In this document: in pieces, positions 9,140 to 16,827 of the stretch
Layout: each line of letters starts with the position of its first letter
Numbering within the stretch: the first letter of the stretch is position 1
Assembly: GCA_035307765.1 (NCBI GenBank)
Contig: DATGHU010000037.1
Span: forward strand, 1-35,559
DNA: 35,559 bases
From: a bacterium
GTDB lineage: Bacteria > Sysuimicrobiota > Sysuimicrobiia > Sysuimicrobiales > Segetimicrobiaceae
Reading direction: 5' to 3'
Position numbers and translations under genes: made by a program
The notes under the pieces: generated by a model
What the model saw: only the letters and a program-made list of their open reading frames with translations
The model's database searches: none
Told to the model about the DNA's origin: nothing

Positions 9140-10651
9140 ATGAACGCAGCCATCGGATCTCAGGCGACAGGCCGCGGGGATCATCCCTCCTCCCGCCCCC
9201 CATCCTCGGCGGCAGGCGAGCGAGGATGGTCGCCCGCCGCCAAGTGGTTGGCGGCAGGCGTGGGGGCGCTTGCCCTCCTCCGGATCGTGGTCGCCGCGCA
9301 CACACCGATCATCGACGACGAAGGGTACTATTGGCTCTGGTCGCGTCACCTCGCCCTCTCCTACCTCGACCATCCGCCGCTGGTGGCGTGGTTGGACGCG
9401 GCGACCACCGCGGGGGGAAGAGCGGAGTGGCTGCTGCGGCTCCCGGCGATGCTGGCGACGGTCGGGACCACGCTCGTCCTTTACCTCCTCGGCCGCGATC
9501 TGTTCGATCGGCGGTCGGGGCTCCGCGCCGCCGCGCTGCACCTGGCCGTCCCGGTCTTCGCGCTGCAGGCGATCGACGCCATCCCCGACCCGCTGCTGTA
9601 CATCTGGTGGACGCTGGCGATGTGGGCCTTCTGGCGGGCCGTGCGCGGGGACCGCTGGGGCTGGTGGGCGTGCGGCCTCGCGCTCGGCCTTGGGATGTTG
9701 AGCAAGGAGTCGATGGCCGTGCTCCCCATCGCGTTCCTTGGGGTGCTGGCCCGGCCGTCGGAACGACGCTGGTGGCGGACGTCCGGCCCCTATCTCGCCG
9801 CGGCGCTCGCGGCGGCGCTCGCCGCCCCCATCGTTTTCTGGAACGTCCAGCACGGGTGGGCCTCGCTCCGCTTCTGGCTGCACGTCGGCGGGTCCGGAGG
9901 CCCCCCGGCCGGCAACCCGCCGGGGTGGGGGGTGCTCGCCAACGCCGCGGTGCAGTTCGCGTACGGCGGCCCGCTCCTGTTCCCGATGATGATGTGGGCG
10001 CTGTGGCGGGCATGGCGCCTCGGGCGCGGCGACGAGCGCTACGCCTTTCTCGTCCTGGCGAGCGTGCCGACCCTGCTGCTGGTCGCGCTGGCGGCGGCGC
10101 TGGGCGTCGATCGGGCCAATTGGGCGGCGCCCGCGTATCTCGCGGCGGTGGTGGCGTTGGGGGCGCTGTGGCCGGGCCGCGCCGCCGCGGCGGCGATGGT
10201 CAGTTCCCTGGCACTGTCGTTGGTCGTGCTGGTGCTCGTCGCGGCGATCCCTTGGCTCCCGGCGCCCCTGCGGTGGGATGAGCTGTACGGGTGGCGAGAA
10301 GTGACGGCGGAGATCGTGCGCCGCGCCGGCGCGCTCCACGATCCCGGGCGGGTGCTGCTGTTGGGGCAGCGGTACAACCAGGCGAGCTACTTCGGCTACT
10401 ACGCCGCGGATCGGATGCCGGTGAGCACGGGTCGGACGAGCGAGTTTGCCTTCTGGGCTCCGCCCGACCGGTTCGTCGGCTGGCAGGGGATCGCGGCCAT
10501 CGACGCCCGCGAGGCGGTGGGGGCGCTCCGCGGGGACTGCACGCGCCTGCTCGAGCAGCTGCCGTATAACGTGACCTTTCCGGGAGGCGGCACGAGGACG
10601 TTTCGCATTTTCCGCTGTGTGGGGTTTCGCGGGACCCCACGCGTCCCGTAG
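9140..10651 (+). CDS. membrane glycosyltransferase, GT39/GT83 (PMT_2, ArnT-like) family
   Basis: 503 aa. Polytopic protein with about ten or more hydrophobic segments between residues 35 and 385 and a soluble C-terminal part. The family hallmark is the acidic motif DDEGYYWLWS (D59-E61) in the first periplasmic loop, followed by YLDHPPLVAW; KESMAVLP near residue 190 is also typical. Members transfer sugars from polyprenyl-phosphate donors to lipid A, protein or other lipids at the outer face of the membrane. Acceptor and donor cannot be told from sequence alone. There is no convincing ribosome site before ATG 9140, which lies about 17 bases after the groEL terminator stem, so its own promoter is unclear. 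Confidence 0.85.
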   Translation: MNAAIGSQATGRGDHPSSRPPSSAAGERGWSPAAKWLAAGVGALALLRIVVAAHTPIIDDEGYYWLWSRHLALSYLDHPPLVAWLDAATTAGGRAEWLLRLPAMLATVGTTLVLYLLGRDLFDRRSGLRAAALHLAVPVFALQAIDAIPDPLLYIWWTLAMWAFWRAVRGDRWGWWACGLALGLGMLSKESMAVLPIAFLGVLARPSERRWWRTSGPYLAAALAAALAAPIVFWNVQHGWASLRFWLHVGGSGGPPAGNPPGWGVLANAAVQFAYGGPLLFPMMMWALWRAWRLGRGDERYAFLVLASVPTLLLVALAAALGVDRANWAAPAYLAAVVALGALWPGRAAAAAMVSSLALSLVVLVLVAAIPWLPAPLRWDELYGWREVTAEIVRRAGALHDPGRVLLLGQRYNQASYFGYYAADRMPVSTGRTSEFAFWAPPDRFVGWQGIAAIDAREAVGALRGDCTRLLEQLPYNVTFPGGGTRTFRIFRCVGFRGTPRVP

Positions 10652-10776
10652 CGCAGCCAGCGCACCGTTGCCGAAAGCGGGCGAGCGCACCGGGTGATGG
10701 TGCTGGCCGATGAGCCGCTGGCTGGTGCCCAGGGCACGGGCCGGCGGCGTCGGGTGTTGCGGGTGCTTGGTCCTGT

Positions 10777-11745
10777 TCAGTAGTCGCGGTGAACGGCGAC
10801 CGCGGAGACGATCAGCCCGACGCCTAGAAGCTCGGTCCAGGAGGGGAACTGGGCGAGCACGAGGATGCCGATAGTGGTGGCGGTTGCGGGAAGGAGCGAG
10901 ACCATCAACGAGTAGGTGGCTCGCTTGAGTCGGGCCATCGCGAGCTGGTCGCAGACGTAGGGAATGACCGAAGAGGTGATGCCGACGCCGATCCCGGCAC
11001 CGATCGCGACCGGGTCGAGTATCGCCTTCGCAGCGCCGAAGCCGCCGATCGGCGTGATCGCGGCGGCGGCGATCAGCATCGCCGCCGCCAGCCCGTCGAG
11101 CCGGTTGAGGGCTTCGTTGCGCGAGACGCGGTGGGCGAGGATGATGTAGAGTGCGAACAGTACCGCGTTGGCGAAGGCGAAGGCGACTCCGAGCGGCTCC
11201 GTGGCGAGCCGGACGTTGGTGAGGACGTAGACGCCGAGAACCGCGAGTGCGAGCGCGACGCCGTTGCGGGGCGTGCGCACGCCGAGGGCGGCGAGTAGGA
11301 TCACGGGCAGGAACTCGATCGCGGCGACCGTGCCGAGCGGCAGGCGAGCGATCGCGAGGTAGAAGCAGCTGTTCATGACGGCGAAGACGGCGCCGAGTCC
11401 CAGAAGCAGTCGCCGCGTCTCCCGGTCGAGCCCGACGATTCGTCGCCATGGCTTGCGCCAGATCGCGAAGACGGCCGCAGCGCTGACGATGCGCAGCCAG
11501 GCAACGCCGAGGGGGTCGGCGCGGGCGAAGAGCTCCACCGCGAATGCGGGGCCGAGGTAGTGGAAGATCGCACTGCCGACGAAATACGCGTGCGGCGGCA
11601 GGCGCTGTCCCGCCGCCCGCAGGTTGAACAGCCGCGGTCGGCCGCCCCGACCCGCCGAAGCTGGTTTCGCGCTGGCGCCCGCGGACCGGTGTTCAGAGGG
11701 ATGCCGTGAACCCGTCCGTGCCGGACCACTCAGACCTCGAACCAT
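10777..11745 (-). CDS. EamA/RhtA-type amino-acid or metabolite exporter
   Basis: 322 aa from ATG 11745 (334 aa if the in-frame ATG at 11781 is used). Ten hydrophobic segments form two EamA repeats, ending in the typical GVGLIVSAVAVHRDY. The middle resembles RhtA threonine/homoserine exporters: GTVAAIEFLPVILLAALG and SSVIPYVCDQLAMARL. The first ~50 residues (R, S, G, A-rich) do not look conserved. ATG 11745 is preceded by TGC-GATCAT and six bases, a leaderless-like geometry. It is divergent from an Lrp/AsnC gene, a common regulator-exporter pairing. Substrate not determinable. Confidence 0.88.
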   Translation of the reverse strand: MVRGLSGPARTGSRHPSEHRSAGASAKPASAGRGGRPRLFNLRAAGQRLPPHAYFVGSAIFHYLGPAFAVELFARADPLGVAWLRIVSAAAVFAIWRKPWRRIVGLDRETRRLLLGLGAVFAVMNSCFYLAIARLPLGTVAAIEFLPVILLAALGVRTPRNGVALALAVLGVYVLTNVRLATEPLGVAFAFANAVLFALYIILAHRVSRNEALNRLDGLAAAMLIAAAAITPIGGFGAAKAILDPVAIGAGIGVGITSSVIPYVCDQLAMARLKRATYSLMVSLLPATATTIGILVLAQFPSWTELLGVGLIVSAVAVHRDY

Positions 11746-11780
11746 GATGCTATGATCGCAGGTACTTGACTGACGGTCCA

Positions 11781-11789
11781 TGCTATAAT
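11781..11789 (+). promoter_or_regulatory. extended -10 promoter of the Lrp/AsnC gene
   Basis: TGC-TATAAT (TG at 11781-11782, perfect -10 at 11784-11789) is an extended -10 element. The expected start of transcription is at or next to 11796, which is the G of an in-frame GTG. No good -35 is seen at 17 bases. The site overlaps the 5' end of the divergent exporter gene, where the regulator could act on both. Confidence 0.7.
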
Positions 11790-11795
11790 TACGGT

Positions 11796-12305
11796 GTGGC
11801 CGGCAAAGTTACTGGAAAACGTAATGAGATACCGAAGAAGACCTTACAATCCAAGAACTCAATCCTCGATCAGATCAACGTGCGGCTGCTCCGCGAACTG
11901 CAGCGTGACCCGCGCGTGCCGATGGCCACGCTGGCGCGGCGTATCCGGATGTCGGCCCCAGCCGTCACGGAGCGGGTCAAACGTTTGGAGGAAGCAGGTA
12001 TCATCGCCGGATACCGAATGGACGTGAGCCCTAGGGCGCTTGGCCTGCTCGTGAGTGCATACGTGCGCATCCGACCTGCACCTGGCCAACTGGCAAAAAT
12101 CGCCGAACTTGCGGAGCGGGCCTCAGAGGTTGTTGAGTGTCACCGGATCACCGGGGAGGACTGCTTTCTGGTGAGGATTTACGTTTCGGACATGGAGGAA
12201 CTGGAGTCAGCCCTCGACCGTTTCTTGGCGCTCGGGCAGACCACAACGTCGATCGTCCAGTCCTCCCCCGTGCCGCCGCGAAACCTGCCGCTGCCCGACA
12301 AGTAA
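11796..12305 (+). CDS. Lrp/AsnC-family transcriptional regulator
   Basis: 169 aa from GTG 11796. N-terminal winged HTH (ILDQINVRLLRELQ, then LARRIRMSAPAVTERVKRLEEAGII) and C-terminal RAM/AsnC ligand-binding domain (AYVRIRPAPGQL ... ITGEDCFLVRIYV). Such proteins sense amino acids and often regulate a neighbouring transporter, here the divergent EamA protein. GTG 11796 lies six bases after TATAAT with no room for a ribosome site, so translation is probably leaderless. TTG 11766 would be upstream of the promoter. The first 30 codons are clearly less GC-rich than neighbouring genes, which may reflect transfer or the overlapping control region. Confidence 0.92.
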   Translation: MAGKVTGKRNEIPKKTLQSKNSILDQINVRLLRELQRDPRVPMATLARRIRMSAPAVTERVKRLEEAGIIAGYRMDVSPRALGLLVSAYVRIRPAPGQLAKIAELAERASEVVECHRITGEDCFLVRIYVSDMEELESALDRFLALGQTTTSIVQSSPVPPRNLPLPDK

Positions 12306-12448
12306 CCGATAACCGCAGGCGTGCCGCGTCGTATTTCGCTTCCTCGATCGCACTAAACTGCCGTCCCAGGGTACCGTTACCTTCCCCAAGATTCGCAGTT
12401 CATCGTCAAATCGGGAATCCGGTGTTGCCTGCGCCGGCAGAGACGGCG
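12306..12448. other. convergent spacer between lrp-type gene and plsX
   Basis: 143 bases between two converging genes. I see no gene, no clear terminator hairpin with a T-run and no repeat. Base composition is slightly less GC-rich than the flanks. Confidence 0.6.
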
Positions 12449-13483
12449 CTAGCGCGTCTCGACCGGCCGGCTGAGGTGCTGCCGGGTCTGGTCCAGGGCC
12501 ACCCGCAGCTTCTCGACAAACTCGCTCTGCACCGCGCGGGCGGCCTGCCCGATCGCCGCCAGGATGGCGCGGCGGTCGGAGGCGCCGTGGGCCATCACGA
12601 CGTTTCCGCGGATCCCCAACAGCGGCAGGCTCCCGTGCAAATCGATCTGGTTGGTCGTCTCGACCAACCAGACGGCGAGGTCCTCGATGCGCTGCGGGGG
12701 GAGCTCCCCGCGCACCTCCCGCCGCAGCCACGCCGCGAGTTCGCGCCCCAGCCCTTCCACGGTTTTGAGCGTCACGTTTCCCACAAACCCATCGCACACC
12801 ACGACGTTGGCGGCGCCGCTCATGAGATGATGGCCCTCGATCGACCCCACAAACCGCAGGCCGCTGCGCCTCAGGAGGTCGGCGGTCTCCTTGACCACGC
12901 GGTTGCCCTTTCCCGCCTCGCGCCCGTTGCTGAGCAGCGCCACGCTGGGCTCGGAGATCCCGCAGAACACCCGCATGTACGTGGCGCCGATGACGGCAAA
13001 CTCCAGCAGGTGGCGGGGCTCGACATCCATCGTCGGCCCCAGGTCGACGAGAAATGTCTCCGGGTGCAGCCCGAGGATCTGGCGGCCGACACAGGCCCGC
13101 CGGACTCCCTTCAGCATGCCGATCTCGCGGACCGCGGCGAGCAGGGTGGGGCCGGTGCTGCCGGCGCTGACCGCTGCCTCCGCCCGCCCCTGCGCCACCT
13201 GCCGCATCGTCACTGCCATCGACGCGTTGGGGGTCGCCCGAAGCGTGGCCAGGGGGGGGGCGCCTTCGGGGATCGGGCCGCCGCTCGGGACGACCTCGAC
13301 CCGCCCGGCGCGCAGCGCGTCGGGGGGCACGAGCGGGGCGAGGGCCTCGGGCACGCCGACCAGGAGAATCCGCAGGGACTCGTCCCGGCAGGCGGTCAGG
13401 GCGCCGTGGACGATCTCCGTGGGAGCCTGATCACCCCCCATGCAGTCCACGGCGATGCGGATCCTACGGCCGTCCCCGCCCAT
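12449..13483 (-). CDS. plsX: phosphate acyltransferase PlsX
   Basis: 344 aa. Makes acyl-phosphate from acyl-ACP for PlsY, the first step of phosphatidic acid synthesis in most bacteria. The N-terminal IAVDCMGGDQAP, the SAGSTGPTL loop and the late CDGFVGNVTLKTVEG are PlsX signatures. Peripheral membrane enzyme. The ATG (13483-13481) overlaps the stop of the preceding dehydrogenase as ATGA, and it is the last gene of the leftward cluster. Unlike the usual plsX-fabD-fabG-acpP-fabF order, no fabD or acpP is present here. Confidence 0.95.
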   Translation of the reverse strand: MGGDGRRIRIAVDCMGGDQAPTEIVHGALTACRDESLRILLVGVPEALAPLVPPDALRAGRVEVVPSGGPIPEGAPPLATLRATPNASMAVTMRQVAQGRAEAAVSAGSTGPTLLAAVREIGMLKGVRRACVGRQILGLHPETFLVDLGPTMDVEPRHLLEFAVIGATYMRVFCGISEPSVALLSNGREAGKGNRVVKETADLLRRSGLRFVGSIEGHHLMSGAANVVVCDGFVGNVTLKTVEGLGRELAAWLRREVRGELPPQRIEDLAVWLVETTNQIDLHGSLPLLGIRGNVVMAHGASDRRAILAAIGQAARAVQSEFVEKLRVALDQTRQHLSRPVETR

Positions 13484-14250
13484 CAGACCATCGTCAGCCC
13501 GCCGGAGACGCTCAGCACCTGCCCGGTGACGTACCGGGAGGCGTCGGAGCAGAAGAACGCCACGGCCTCGGCGATCTCCTCGGGCTGGGCCACCCGCCGC
13601 ATCGGGATGAGGCGGATCATGCGCTCGATCCGCGCGGCACGCGCGGGATCGGCCCGGTTCTCGGCGAGCACCTCGGTTTCGGTCGGGCCCGGACTGACGC
13701 AGTTGACGCGCACGCCGCGGGACGCGGCCTCACGCGCCAGGGACCGCGTGAGGGCGATCACCCCACCCTTGGCGGCCGAGTACACCGCCTCGCCCCCCGT
13801 GCCGACCCGCCCGGCGTCGCTCGCGACGTTGACGATCACCCCGCCGCCGTGCTCCGCCATCCACTCCAGCGCCACGCGCGAGCAGTAGATCACCCCCCAC
13901 AGGTTGGTGTCGATGACCCGCCGCCAGTACTCCTCGGTCTCCTCCAAAAACGGGGTGGTGAGCGTCCACCCGGCGTTGTTGACGAGGATCTCGATCCCCC
14001 CGAGCGTGCCCCGGGCGGCGTCGATCCCGGTCCGGCACGCGGCGTAGGTGCGGAGGTCCGCCGGGATGGCGACCCCGCGGACGCCGTGTGATCCGATCTC
14101 TCCCGCCACGCGGTCGATCTCCGCCCGGGTCCGCGCGAGCACCGCGACGTCGGCGCCGAGCAGCGCCAAGCGGTGGGCGATCGCTCGGCCGATGCCGCGG
14201 CCGCCGCCGGTAACCACCGCCCGGCGCCCGCCCAACGGCTTCGAGGGCAT
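13483..14250 (-). CDS. short-chain dehydrogenase, BadH/FabG-like
   Basis: 255 aa, classical SDR. NAD(P) site TGGGRGIG (residues 14-21), NNAG at 91-94, catalytic S144 in NVASDAGRVG, Y157 and K161 in YSAAK. The run ASDAGRVG-GGEAVY and the ending TGQVLSVSGGLTM recall 2-hydroxycyclohexanecarboxyl-CoA dehydrogenase (BadH) more than housekeeping FabG, from memory. A 3-hydroxyacyl-CoA or -ACP dehydrogenase is therefore likely. Overlaps both neighbours by ATGA (14250 and 13483), so it is translated together with the CoA-transferase and PlsX. Confidence 0.85.
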   Translation of the reverse strand: MPSKPLGGRRAVVTGGGRGIGRAIAHRLALLGADVAVLARTRAEIDRVAGEIGSHGVRGVAIPADLRTYAACRTGIDAARGTLGGIEILVNNAGWTLTTPFLEETEEYWRRVIDTNLWGVIYCSRVALEWMAEHGGGVIVNVASDAGRVGTGGEAVYSAAKGGVIALTRSLAREAASRGVRVNCVSPGPTETEVLAENRADPARAARIERMIRLIPMRRVAQPEEIAEAVAFFCSDASRYVTGQVLSVSGGLTMV

Positions 14251-15095
14251 CAGTGCCGGCGCCGCGGCCACGCCGCGTGGAGGGTCTGCCGCTCGCGCTC
14301 GTAGATGGCCGCGAACTTTTCCGCGGCGTCCTTCCCCGAGAGCAGCTCCAGTTTGCGCACCTCCAGCGGGTCGGCGGCGTGGATGATCGCGATCTCGTGG
14401 GCGGTGGGGGGCGTCGTGACGGACAGCGCCGACGGAATCTCGAGCGGGAACCCGGTGCGCTCCCGCACCTGGTCCGCCCCCACCCCCGGGTGCAGGCTGC
14501 GGGGGACCATCCGCCCCGTCGCCGGGTTCCAGCCGAACACCCCGAGGTCGGTCACGAGGCAGGTCGGGGCGCCGTGGGCGCCCAACCACTTCGCCCGTTC
14601 GTCGGTGTATCCGACGCCGCTGATGAAGTCCACCTGCGCGATCACCGTCCGCGGCGAATGCGACGTGAGATAGTAGAGGCCCTGCGAGAGGTGGCTCGTG
14701 TCCTCCGGGATCCCGCGCGAGCCCACCAGGGCGACCTTCGGGCGTTCCCACTGGCCGATCACCGAGATGTTGACGTTCCCGTGCTGATCGATCTGGGCGG
14801 GGTTGATCCAGATGCGGAACCGATCGGTGAAGATCGCGTCGAAGATGTCCTCCATGCTGAGCGGGATCGCGCGCTGGTTGTCGGTGAGGAACTGGCCGAG
14901 CGAAAGCGTCGGCATGGGGATCGCGTCCATCCCGGACTCCGGCGTGGAGAGCACCGCCAGATCCGGGGCGTGGGTGCTCTTCGCCAGGTGCGCCGCCAGC
15001 GCCCCCAGGGCGGTGACGGAGCTGACGAGGACCTCGCCGCGCAACTCCCGGGCCATGCAGGTGATGATCAACTCGTCGATGGTGTAGTCCGGCAT
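14250..15095 (-). CDS. CoA-transferase family I, beta subunit (GctB/IpdB-like)
   Basis: 281 aa. Class I CoA-transferase small-subunit fold: MPDYTIDELIITCMARELRG, then APDLAVLSTPESG. The glutamate of PESG is residue 53, close to E54, the catalytic glutamate of glutaconate CoA-transferase GctB, so genuine CoA transfer is plausible. The related IpdB of steroid degradation differs at this point (from memory). AAGGAGAG lies seven bases before ATG 15095. The alpha subunit is directly upstream (29-base gap). Substrate unknown. Confidence 0.85.
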   Translation of the reverse strand: MPDYTIDELIITCMARELRGEVLVSSVTALGALAAHLAKSTHAPDLAVLSTPESGMDAIPMPTLSLGQFLTDNQRAIPLSMEDIFDAIFTDRFRIWINPAQIDQHGNVNISVIGQWERPKVALVGSRGIPEDTSHLSQGLYYLTSHSPRTVIAQVDFISGVGYTDERAKWLGAHGAPTCLVTDLGVFGWNPATGRMVPRSLHPGVGADQVRERTGFPLEIPSALSVTTPPTAHEIAIIHAADPLEVRKLELLSGKDAAEKFAAIYERERQTLHAAWPRRRH

Positions 15096-15124
15096 GCCGC
15101 TCTCCTTCGCGCGCCGCTCGGCGC

Positions 15125-15988
15125 CTAGACTCTGAGACGTTCTCCCAGCGACCGCTCGTTGCCGAGCGCCTGAAGGTACTCCCGCTCGCCCACGTAGATG
15201 TACCGCTCCAGGTACTCGTGCCACGCCGCGCCGTCCCGGGCCGCGGCCAGGTATTCCTGGACGTGCTGGAGGTCCGCCCGGTAGTCGGGCGCGCACCCGG
15301 TGAAGTGCGCTCCCCACGGGGCTTCGACCACCCCGGTCACGAGCGTGCGCAGGATCCGCACGTCGTGCCCGTAGGTCTGGAGCCGCTCGGGGAGCAGGAT
15401 CTGCTCGGCGGAGAGAAAGGTCTGCCGCGCGGCCTTGGCACACAGCGCGTCCATGTGCCCATCCCCGAGGATCACGCCGTTGCCCTGCGGGTCCGCGAGG
15501 TTGACGTGGATCAGCGCCACGTCCGGCTTGAGGCTGGGCACGGCGACGAGGGTCTGCCCTTCAAACGGATCCTGAAAGGTGCGGAAGGCGGGGTTGACCT
15601 TCAGCAGGTCGGTGCCGAGCCCGGCGTGGGTCGGCAGGAACGGCACCCGCTTGATCGTCGCGTCCAGCCCCGCCATCACGGTGAACTCGGTCCATTCCTG
15701 AAACCGCACCGACCCTTCCTGCCTGGCGCGCCGGAAGTGGGGCGCGAGGCCCATCACCTCGAACCCGACGAACGCGTAGATCAGCTCGGCGATCTTCCCC
15801 GTGCCGATCAGCAGGTCGACCTCGGGGCCGCCCACGTTGACGATGAGCTTGAGGTTCTTGCGGTCGCTTCTGGCCAGCGCGCGCACGAGCGTCATGGGCT
15901 TGCGCGACAGCGAGGAGCCGCCGATGGCGATCGTCGCCCCGTCGTGGATCTCCCCGATCACGTCCTCGCACGTGCTCACTTTGTTCAT
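15125..15988 (-). CDS. CoA-transferase family I, alpha subunit (GctA/IpdA-like)
   Basis: 287 aa. The N-terminal [25 protein letters not shown] is split by the family GG-x(5)-KPM signature; [13 protein letters not shown] and [18 protein letters not shown] follow. These features are shared by glutaconate CoA-transferase alpha and by IpdA, the ring-opening hydrolase subunit of cholesterol catabolism. The ATG (15988-15986) overlaps the stop of the upstream reductase as ATGA. Together with the beta subunit it would form an alpha/beta heterodimer or heterotetramer in the cytoplasm. Whether it transfers CoA or hydrolyses a C-C bond cannot be decided from sequence alone. Confidence 0.85.
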   Translation of the reverse strand: MNKVSTCEDVIGEIHDGATIAIGGSSLSRKPMTLVRALARSDRKNLKLIVNVGGPEVDLLIGTGKIAELIYAFVGFEVMGLAPHFRRARQEGSVRFQEWTEFTVMAGLDATIKRVPFLPTHAGLGTDLLKVNPAFRTFQDPFEGQTLVAVPSLKPDVALIHVNLADPQGNGVILGDGHMDALCAKAARQTFLSAEQILLPERLQTYGHDVRILRTLVTGVVEAPWGAHFTGCAPDYRADLQHVQEYLAAARDGAAWHEYLERYIYVGEREYLQALGNERSLGERLRV

Positions 15989-16794
15989 GCGCGTCCCTCC
16001 CCTCGACTGCGGAACGCCTCGAACGGCGCCGCGATCAGGCTGAGTCCGCCGTCGACCACGATCGTCTGCCCCATCACGTACCGCGCGGCGGGCGTGCAGA
16101 GGAAGGCGACGACCGCCGCGACGTCCTCGGGGGTGCCCATGCGGCCCCGCGGGGTGTACGTGGAGACCAGCCGGTCGAACTCCGCAAACCGATCCCCCCC
16201 GTAGAACCGCGCCGAATCCGTCAGGATCACCCCGGGGCTGACGCAGTTGGCGGTGACGCCGTCGCGCGCCAGCTCGTAGGCGAGGTAGCGCGTCCAGGTC
16301 TCCATCGCCCCCTTGGCGGCGGCGAGCACCGCATAGTTGGGCAAACACTCCACGGTGCCCTGCCCGCCGATGGTGACGATCGCTCCGCCCCGTCCCTTCA
16401 TCAAAGGGACCGCCCGCTGCACGCACAGCACCAGGGATCGGACGATCAGGTCAAAGGTCCGCTGGATGTGGTGGGGCTTGACCTCGAGCGTGGGCTTGAA
16501 CGCGGTGGCGGCGTGATTGGCGACGAAGATGTCGAGCGCGCCGAACTGCGATGCGATCTCGTCGAAGAGGCGGGTGATCTCCTCGGGCGCCTCGAGGTTG
16601 GCCCCCAGCGCCACCGCCCGCCGGCCGAGGCCCTGGATCGACCGGACGACCTCGTCGGCCATCGCCTGGTTGCGGTGGTAGTGGACCACGACGTCGGCGC
16701 CGCCCTGCGCGAAGGTGAGGGCGGTGGCCCGACCGATCCCCCGCGAGGCGCCGGTCACGAGCGCGATCCGATCGGTGAACGTGCCTGCGAACAC
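15985..16794 (-). CDS. fabL: enoyl-ACP reductase III-like SDR (FabL family)
   Basis: 269 aa. SDR with NAD(P) site TGASRGIG (residues 14-21). The active-site tyrosine and lysine are Y154 and K161, separated by six residues (NYAVLAAAK). This Y-x6-K spacing marks the enoyl-ACP reductases FabI/FabL, whereas FabG has Y-x3-[32 protein letters not shown] and GQTIVVDGG align with what I recall of B. subtilis FabL. It would reduce trans-2-enoyl-ACP (or -CoA) with NADPH. GTG start at 16794 with GAGGAGG eight bases upstream. Lies 33 bases after the ketoacyl synthase gene. Confidence 0.8.
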   Translation of the reverse strand: MFAGTFTDRIALVTGASRGIGRATALTFAQGGADVVVHYHRNQAMADEVVRSIQGLGRRAVALGANLEAPEEITRLFDEIASQFGALDIFVANHAATAFKPTLEVKPHHIQRTFDLIVRSLVLCVQRAVPLMKGRGGAIVTIGGQGTVECLPNYAVLAAAKGAMETWTRYLAYELARDGVTANCVSPGVILTDSARFYGGDRFAEFDRLVSTYTPRGRMGTPEDVAAVVAFLCTPAARYVMGQTIVVDGGLSLIAAPFEAFRSRGEGRA

Positions 16795-16827
16795 TTTCGA
16801 GGCCTCCTCAGCGTGATCCCGGGGGCG

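Noticed and set aside
10652-10780. Short open stretch after the glycosyltransferase, ending TAG near 10783, containing VMVLADEPLAG
   Set aside because: About 40 codons with no start or ribosome site of note and no recognisable domain. Possibly a gene remnant, but composition alone cannot show it.
11766-11795. TTG 11766 as start of the Lrp-type gene
   Set aside because: It lies upstream of the perfect -10 box and would add ten non-conserved residues; GTG 11796 fits promoter and domain better.
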